Shown: piece after piece, positions 7,430 through 11,334 of the stretch
Numbering within the stretch: position 1 is the stretch's first letter
How the letters are laid out: the number at the start of each line of letters is the position of its first letter
DNA from: Pseudomonadota bacterium
GTDB lineage: Bacteria > Pseudomonadota > Gammaproteobacteria > Burkholderiales > Burkholderiaceae_B
DNA: 11,334 bases
NCBI GenBank assembly: GCA_023422555.1
Contig: JAFAGQ010000390.1
Coordinates: forward strand, 1 to 11,334
Direction: 5' to 3'
Notes under the pieces: generated by a model
The model's database searches: none
What the model was told of the DNA's origin: nothing
Seen by the model: only the letters and a program-made list of their open reading frames with translations
Program-made: the position numbers and the translations under genes

Positions 7430-7471
7430 AATAACAGCAGAAGGCAGGATGCCCGGTGTGCGCGGCATCCT
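7430..7471 (-). terminator. Hairpin downstream of mreB: possible leaky terminator or processing site
   Basis: On the minus strand, 8 nt after the mreB stop, AGGATGCC pairs perfectly with GGCATCCT (arms 7464-7471 and 7446-7453, 8 bp, 10-nt loop). Downstream the RNA is pyrimidine-rich, with TTATTTTCT about 12 nt past the stem, but there is no immediate U-run. This is not a textbook intrinsic terminator. It could be a partial terminator, a 3'-end stabiliser or an RNase processing boundary that sets MreB above MreC/MreD. Confidence 0.4.
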
Positions 7472-7479
7472 CAGGACGT

Positions 7480-8523
7480 CTAGTCGTCGATGAAAATCTG
7501 GCCCAGCTTGTCGATATGTTCCAGCGCTTCACCACAACCGCGCACCACGCAGGTGAGCGGATCATCAGCAACGACGACCGGAATACCGGTTTCTTCCTGC
7601 AGCAGGCGATCCAGATCCTTGAGCAAGGCACCCCCGCCGGTCAGGGCGATACCCTTGTCGGTAATATCGGCACCCAGCTCAGGTGGGGTTTGTTCCAGTG
7701 CAATCTTGACGGCTGAAACGATCTGATTGAGCGGATCGGTCAGGGCTTCCAGGATTTCATTGGACGAGACGGTGAAGCTGCGTGGTACCCCTTCCGAGAG
7801 GTTACGACCCTTCACTTCCATTTCACGGACTTCGGTGCCAGGGAACGCTGAACCGATATTTTTCTTGATCGCTTCGGCAGTGGGTTCACCAATGAGCATG
7901 CCATAGTTGCGGCGGATGTAATTCATGATGGCTTCGTCGAACTTGTCGCCACCGACCCTTACCGATCCCTTGTAAACCATGCCACCCAGTGAAATCACGG
8001 CCACTTCGGTGGTACCACCCCCGATATCCACGACCATGGAGCCGCTGGCATCAGACACGTTCAGGCCCGCGCCAATGGCGGCGGCCATGGGTTCCTCGAC
8101 CAGAAATACCTGACGTGCACCCGCGCCCTGCGCAGATTCGCGAATAACCCGGCGCTCAACCTGCGTGGAGCCGCAGGGTACGCAGACGATGATTCGGGGG
8201 CTCATGGTGAACAGACTGCGGGGATGCACAATGCGGATGAACTGGCGCAGCATCTGTTCGGTTACGGAATAATCGGCAATCACGCCGTCTTTCATGGGAC
8301 GGATGGCTTCGATATTTCCGGGGACACGACCGAGCATCTGTTTGGCTGCATGGCCAACGGCCTGGATAATCTGGCGGCCATTGGATCCACCTTCTGTACG
8401 AATGGCAACCACAGAGGGTTCATCGAGCACAATGCCTTTGCCGCGAACGTAAATCAGCGTGTTGGCCGTGCCCAGATCGATGGCCATATCGGTGGATAAA
8501 AAACTTCTTAGAAATCCGAACAT
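7480..8523 (-). CDS. mreB: Actin-like cell shape protein MreB
   Basis: MreB is a bacterial actin that forms membrane-bound antiparallel filaments on the cytoplasmic face of the inner membrane and orients the elongation machinery. The length, 347 residues, equals that of E. coli MreB. The amphipathic N-terminal membrane anchor MFGFLRSFLS is present. The actin-fold nucleotide site is complete: phosphate-1 loop DLGTANT at 16-22, VEEP at 142-145 with the putative catalytic Glu, phosphate-2 loop DIGGGTTE at 166-173, and adenosine motif LTGGGALL at 294-301. It is the first gene of the minus-strand elongation operon and faces gatC across a 225-bp regulatory region. The Shine-Dalgarno before the ATG is weak (GAG about 7 nt upstream). 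Sequence and neighbours leave no realistic alternative such as DnaK or FtsA. Confidence 0.98.
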   Translation of the reverse strand: MFGFLRSFLSTDMAIDLGTANTLIYVRGKGIVLDEPSVVAIRTEGGSNGRQIIQAVGHAAKQMLGRVPGNIEAIRPMKDGVIADYSVTEQMLRQFIRIVHPRSLFTMSPRIIVCVPCGSTQVERRVIRESAQGAGARQVFLVEEPMAAAIGAGLNVSDASGSMVVDIGGGTTEVAVISLGGMVYKGSVRVGGDKFDEAIMNYIRRNYGMLIGEPTAEAIKKNIGSAFPGTEVREMEVKGRNLSEGVPRSFTVSSNEILEALTDPLNQIVSAVKIALEQTPPELGADITDKGIALTGGGALLKDLDRLLQEETGIPVVVADDPLTCVVRGCGEALEHIDKLGQIFIDD

Positions 8524-8597
8524 AATCGCTCAGTTTAAAAATTGGGTCAGAGGGAGGTTCTGCGGAGCGCAAAAGGGCTCAACGCATGTGTTTGAAC

Positions 8598-8625
8598 GTG
8601 AGAACACGTAATCATAACGTATAAT
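8598..8625 (+). promoter_or_regulatory. Candidate sigma70 promoter of gatCAB
   Basis: A perfect TATAAT lies at 8620-8625 with GTGAGA (four of six matches to TTGACA) at 8598-8603 and a 16-bp spacer. The predicted start of transcription is near 8632, giving a leader of about 117 nt before the gatC ATG. The -35 is imperfect and no upstream element is obvious. Confidence 0.5.
8611..8616 (-). promoter_or_regulatory. Candidate -10 element for the mreB operon
   Basis: On the minus strand TATGAT matches the -10 consensus at five of six positions; transcription would begin near 8604, about 80 nt before mreB. No good -35 lies 16-18 bp upstream, so on its own the call is weak. Another minus-strand pair is TTGGAA (8668-8673) with AATAAA (8644-8649) at 18 bp. 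Confidence 0.3.
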
Positions 8626-8656
8626 CAGTCTTTGATCGCGCGATTTATTGTTTTTT

Positions 8657-8691
8657 CAGTCGGTTTTTTCCAACTGCTGACGCTTTTTTTT
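8657..8691 (+). promoter_or_regulatory. Poly-T leader hairpin upstream of gatC, possible attenuator
   Basis: CAGTCGG (8657-8663) pairs with CCAACTG (8670-8676), seven positions with one mismatch around a TTTTTT loop. After 7 nt comes a run of eight T (8684-8691). In RNA this is a terminator-like layout, but with too long a gap between stem and U-run for a canonical one. It lies inside the predicted gat leader, so attenuation is possible; the T-runs may equally be simple AT-rich promoter sequence. Confidence 0.25.
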
Positions 8692-8748
8692 GACATGCCT
8701 CGCGCGGTGCTGCCAGCAACTCAATCAATTTTCCAGAACCAAGCGTTT

Positions 8749-9057
8749 ATGCCCCTAACCGAAAACGACGTGACCCGCATTGCGCGACTCTCCCGGCTCG
8801 AACTGGATCCGGCAGAAAAGACTCAGGCCCTCACAGACCTGAACAGTATTCTTGGCCTTATCGAAAGGCTGCAGGCGGTAGATACCAAAGGTGTCGAGCC
8901 TTTGGCACACCCGCTGTCAGCCATCCAGGATATCGCGCTTCGCCTGCGTGAAGACCAGGTCACAGAAACGCCGTCCGAGACAACCCGCACCCAGCTTATG
9001 GCCAATGCCCCCGCGCAGGAAGACGGCCTGTTCCTAGTACCCAAAGTAATCGAGTAA
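8749..9057 (+). CDS. gatC: Aspartyl/glutamyl-tRNA amidotransferase subunit C
   Basis: GatC is the small belt-like subunit that wraps GatA and GatB and stabilises the amidotransferase complex. The 102 residues from the ATG at 8749 match the family length and layout: N-terminal helices beginning PLTENDVTRIARLSRLEL, helix LTDLNSILGLIERLQAVDT, the conserved VEPLAHP near 51-57, and the C-terminal LFLVPKVIE that runs along GatA. Longer in-frame starts at TTG 8632 and ATG 8695 would add a hydrophobic or poorly ordered stretch not found in the family, and the former coincides with the predicted transcription start, so I reject them. The Shine-Dalgarno is weak (AAGCG). The gene is 2 nt from gatA and first in the gat operon. 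Confidence 0.94.
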   Translation: MPLTENDVTRIARLSRLELDPAEKTQALTDLNSILGLIERLQAVDTKGVEPLAHPLSAIQDIALRLREDQVTETPSETTRTQLMANAPAQEDGLFLVPKVIE

Positions 9058-9059
9058 CC

Positions 9060-10580
9060 ATGACCGATATTTCCAGTTTCAGTCTTTCCGGACTGCGCAA
9101 GGCGCTGGACGGCAAGCAGGTCAGTGCCGTCGAACTGGCCGAAGCCGCGCTCAATCGCGCCGGCCAGCTTTCCAGTCTGAATGCCTTCCTGCATATCGAC
9201 CCCGAACTGACGCTCGCCCAGGCGCGCCTGGCTGACGAACGCATCGCCAAAGGCGACGTGCATCCCCTGACGGGTATCCCCATTGCACACAAAGACGTTT
9301 TTGTGACGCGCAACTGGCGTACCACGGCGGGAAGCCTGATGCTCAAGGACTACGTCAGTCCTTTCGACGCAACCGTTGTGACCCATCTGGCCAACGCCGG
9401 CGCCGTCAATATCGGCAAGCTTAACTGCGATGAATTTGCCATGGGATCCGGCAACGAAAACTCGGCATTCGGCGTCTGTCGCAACCCCTGGGACCCTCAA
9501 GCGGTGCCTGGCGGCTCCTCTGGCGGTTCGGCTGTTGCCGTGGCGGCGGGCATCGTCCCCATCGCTACCGGTACTGATACCGGTGGTTCGGTGCGCCAGC
9601 CGGCAGCCCTTTGCGGCGTCAGCGGCATCAAGCCCACTTACGGTACGGTATCGCGCTTTGGCATGGTCGCTTTCGGTTCCAGCCTTGATCAGGCCGGCCC
9701 GCTGGCCCGTAGTGCCAAAGATCTGGTCACGGTCCTGGACACCATCAGTGGCTTTGACCCCATGGATTCCACCAGCCTGGAAGACTGCCTTGGAACGGCC
9801 AATAAAGTGGGCCGGGTAAAACAGGCATTTGAACAGGCCAGTGCCGCATGCCGCGAAGGCGGCGCCCGCCCCTTGCAGGGTCTGCGCATTGGCGTGCCAC
9901 GCGAATATTTTGGCTCAGGTCTGAACAGTGACGTGGCTGCCGCCATCGAAGCCGCTGTGGCAGAACTGGAAAAGCTGGGCGCAACCCGCGTCGACATTTC
10001 CCTGCCCAATACCGAACTGGCCATTCCCGCCTATTACGTGATTGCGCCCGCCGAAGCGTCCAGCAATCTGTCGCGCTATGACGGGGTACGCTACGGACAT
10101 CGTGCAGCTGCCTACAGCAATATCGACGAAATGATCAGCCGTTCACGCGCCGAAGGTTTTGGCGCCGAGGTGCAGCGACGCATTCTGATCGGCTCTTATG
10201 TGCTGTCTCAGGGCTATTACGATGCCTATTATCTGCAGGCCCAGCGCATTCGCCGCCTGATTGTCGACGATTTCCAGAAAGCATTGCGCGAGCAGTGTGA
10301 CCTCATCGTCGGACCAGTCACCCCTGGCGTCGCCAAGAATATCGGTGACAATAACGACGACCCCACGTCCGACTATCTGGCCGATATCTATACACTGGGT
10401 GTCAGCCTGGCCGGCCTGCCCGCCATGTCTGTACCTTGCGGCTTTGGCAATAACGGCACCCGTCCGATTGGCCTGCATCTCATTGGCAATTATTTTGACG
10501 AAGGCCGTCTGCTGGCGGTCGCCGATTGCTTCCAGCAGCACACCGACTGGCACACACGTACACCGGATATTCAATCATGA
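9060..10580 (+). CDS. gatA: Aspartyl/glutamyl-tRNA amidotransferase subunit A
   Basis: GatA is the glutaminase of GatCAB: it hydrolyses glutamine and sends ammonia through a tunnel to GatB, where mischarged Glu-tRNA(Gln) or Asp-tRNA(Asn) is amidated. The 506 residues fit the amidase-signature family. The Ser-cisSer-Lys triad is present: K78 in IAHKDVF, the cis-Ser S153 in GGSSGGS, and the nucleophile S177 in DTGGSVRQPA. These correspond to K79, S154 and S178 of S. aureus GatA, a constant offset of one. The core runs from about 65 to 490, with LCGVSGIKPTYG at 184-195 also characteristic. It starts 2 nt after gatC and overlaps gatB by 4 nt (ATGA), so the three subunits are probably made by coupled translation. 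Context excludes other amidases. Confidence 0.97.
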   Translation: MTDISSFSLSGLRKALDGKQVSAVELAEAALNRAGQLSSLNAFLHIDPELTLAQARLADERIAKGDVHPLTGIPIAHKDVFVTRNWRTTAGSLMLKDYVSPFDATVVTHLANAGAVNIGKLNCDEFAMGSGNENSAFGVCRNPWDPQAVPGGSSGGSAVAVAAGIVPIATGTDTGGSVRQPAALCGVSGIKPTYGTVSRFGMVAFGSSLDQAGPLARSAKDLVTVLDTISGFDPMDSTSLEDCLGTANKVGRVKQAFEQASAACREGGARPLQGLRIGVPREYFGSGLNSDVAAAIEAAVAELEKLGATRVDISLPNTELAIPAYYVIAPAEASSNLSRYDGVRYGHRAAAYSNIDEMISRSRAEGFGAEVQRRILIGSYVLSQGYYDAYYLQAQRIRRLIVDDFQKALREQCDLIVGPVTPGVAKNIGDNNDDPTSDYLADIYTLGVSLAGLPAMSVPCGFGNNGTRPIGLHLIGNYFDEGRLLAVADCFQQHTDWHTRTPDIQS

Positions 10581-11334
10581 AGTGGGAAATCGTTATCGGA
10601 CTGGAAACCCATACCCAGTTGTCAACCCAATCCAAAATCTTTTCGGGCAGCAGCACCGCGTTCGGTGCTGCGCCAAATACGCAGGCCAACTGCATTGACC
10701 TGGCGCTGCCGGGCAGCCTGCCGGTGATGAACCGCGGCGCCGTGGATCGTGCCATTCGCTTTGGCCTGGCCGTGGGCGGGACGGTGTCACCCCGCTCTAT
10801 CTTTGCCCGCAAAAATTACTTCTATCCTGATCTTCCCAAAAACTACCAGATCACACAGTTTGAGATCCCGGTTGTTGTCGGCGGAAAAATTCGCTTTTTT
10901 GTTGGCGATCAGGAAAAAACCGTCAACCTGACGCGTGCCCATCTGGAAGAGGACGCGGGCAAATCACTGCACGACAGTTTCAAGGGCCCGCAAGGCGAGC
11001 CTGCGACCGGCATCGACCTGAATCGTACCGGCACGCCGCTACTTGAGATCGTCTCCGAACCTGAAATGCGTTCAGCCGCTGAAGCCGTGGAATATGCCAG
11101 AGCCCTGCACGGACTGGTGGTCTGGCTGGGCATTTGTGACGGCAACATGCAGGAAGGCTCATTCCGCTGCGATGCCAACGTCTCTGTTCGCCCGGTAGGC
11201 CAGAAAGAATTCGGCACCCGCACCGAGATCAAGAACGTCAACTCCTTCCGATTCCTGGAACGCGCCATTCTGTTTGAAGCCCGCCGCCAGATTGAAGTGC
11301 TGGAAGACGGCGGTACCATTGTTCAGGAAACCCG
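10577..11334 (+). CDS. gatB: Aspartyl/glutamyl-tRNA amidotransferase subunit B (3' end cut off)
   Basis: GatB binds the mischarged tRNA, activates the aminoacyl carboxylate with ATP and completes the amide transfer using ammonia from GatA. 252 complete codons are visible, about half of the usual 475-490 residues; the tRNA-binding helical and tail domains lie outside the window. Recognisable segments include WEIVIGLETHTQL near the start, IFARKNYFYPDLPKNYQITQ, TRAHLEEDAGKS, GIDLNRTGTPLLEIVSEP, GNMQEGSFRCDANVSVRP and TEIKNVNSFRFLERAI, all typical of the cradle domain. In the early segment after SKIFSG, where many GatB proteins carry zinc-binding cysteines, only one Cys remains, in NCIDLALPG, so that zinc site is probably absent; I recall the same in betaproteobacterial relatives. 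The ATG overlaps the gatA stop by 4 nt. Confidence 0.97.
   Translation, partial: MKWEIVIGLETHTQLSTQSKIFSGSSTAFGAAPNTQANCIDLALPGSLPVMNRGAVDRAIRFGLAVGGTVSPRSIFARKNYFYPDLPKNYQITQFEIPVVVGGKIRFFVGDQEKTVNLTRAHLEEDAGKSLHDSFKGPQGEPATGIDLNRTGTPLLEIVSEPEMRSAAEAVEYARALHGLVVWLGICDGNMQEGSFRCDANVSVRPVGQKEFGTRTEIKNVNSFRFLERAILFEARRQIEVLEDGGTIVQET

Larger units (their letters stand above)
8524..8748. other. Divergent intergenic region between mreB and gatC
   Basis: This 225-bp stretch is the only sizeable non-coding region and is visibly richer in A and T than its flanks. It holds back-to-back -10-like hexamers (8611-8616 minus, 8620-8625 plus), a perfect palindrome ATCGCGCGAT at 8635-8644, three T-runs of 6-8 (8651-8656, 8664-8669, 8684-8691) and an imperfect hairpin at 8657-8676. 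Both the mre operon and the gat operon are probably transcribed from here. The plus-strand gatC frame is open back to a TTG at 8632, but I do not treat that extension as coding. Confidence 0.8.

Noticed and set aside
8690..8695. Perfect TTGACA as a -35 box for gatC
   Set aside because: At 16-18 bp downstream there is only CCAGCA-like sequence, with no credible -10. It is probably formed by chance at the end of the T8 run.
8823..9500. A 225-codon minus-strand open frame opposite gatC and gatA
   Set aside because: It is antisense to two well-identified genes, crosses their junction and shows no family motif.
1..11334. A novel defence, mobile or biosynthetic system
   Set aside because: Every gene is a recognisable housekeeping gene in a typical arrangement, with no orphan gene, CRISPR array, tRNA-flanked island or composition break long enough to hold such a system.

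Overview
The window looks like ordinary core chromosome from a moderately GC-rich betaproteobacterium. The gene content (mreBCD-mrdA-rodA facing gatCAB), the cysteine-poor GatB and the RodA loop with an HRVCTLLDP-type segment are what I would expect of Burkholderiales, most likely Alcaligenaceae (Bordetella/Achromobacter/Advenella-like). The family is an inference from protein wording and gene order, not from a search. I see no rRNA, tRNA, insertion sequence, prophage, CRISPR array or defence cluster. Ten genes, two cut by the window edges, fill almost all of the sequence.

Layout. (1) Positions 2-2685, plus strand: ftsE (5' end missing), ftsX and mutY, tightly packed (4-nt overlap, then a 3-nt gap) and probably co-transcribed. 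FtsEX is the divisome ABC complex that controls cell-wall hydrolysis; MutY removes adenine mispaired with 8-oxoguanine. (2) Positions 2701-8523, minus strand: the cell-elongation operon, read mreB, mreC, mreD, mrdA (PBP2), rodA. It converges on mutY with only 15 nt between the stop codons. A hairpin follows mreB and may separate its expression from the membrane genes. (3) Positions 8524-8748: a 225-bp AT-rich divergent regulatory region. (4) Positions 8749-11334, plus strand: gatC, gatA and gatB (3' end missing), the tRNA-dependent amidotransferase that converts Glu-tRNA(Gln) and/or Asp-tRNA(Asn).

How the genes work together. The minus-strand operon encodes nearly the complete rod-complex core: the MreB actin filament, the MreC/MreD membrane adaptors, the PBP2 transpeptidase and the RodA glycosyltransferase that build lateral wall. 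FtsEX acts on the same wall at the division septum. MutY and GatCAB are housekeeping genes that happen to be neighbours.

No undescribed system stands out. The observations most worth following are an in-frame, roughly 33-bp tandem-repeat insertion in the C-terminal domain of MutY, back-to-back -10 elements 3 bp apart between mreB and gatC, an unusual poly-T leader ahead of gatC, the hairpin after mreB, and a long hydrophilic C-terminal tail on PBP2.
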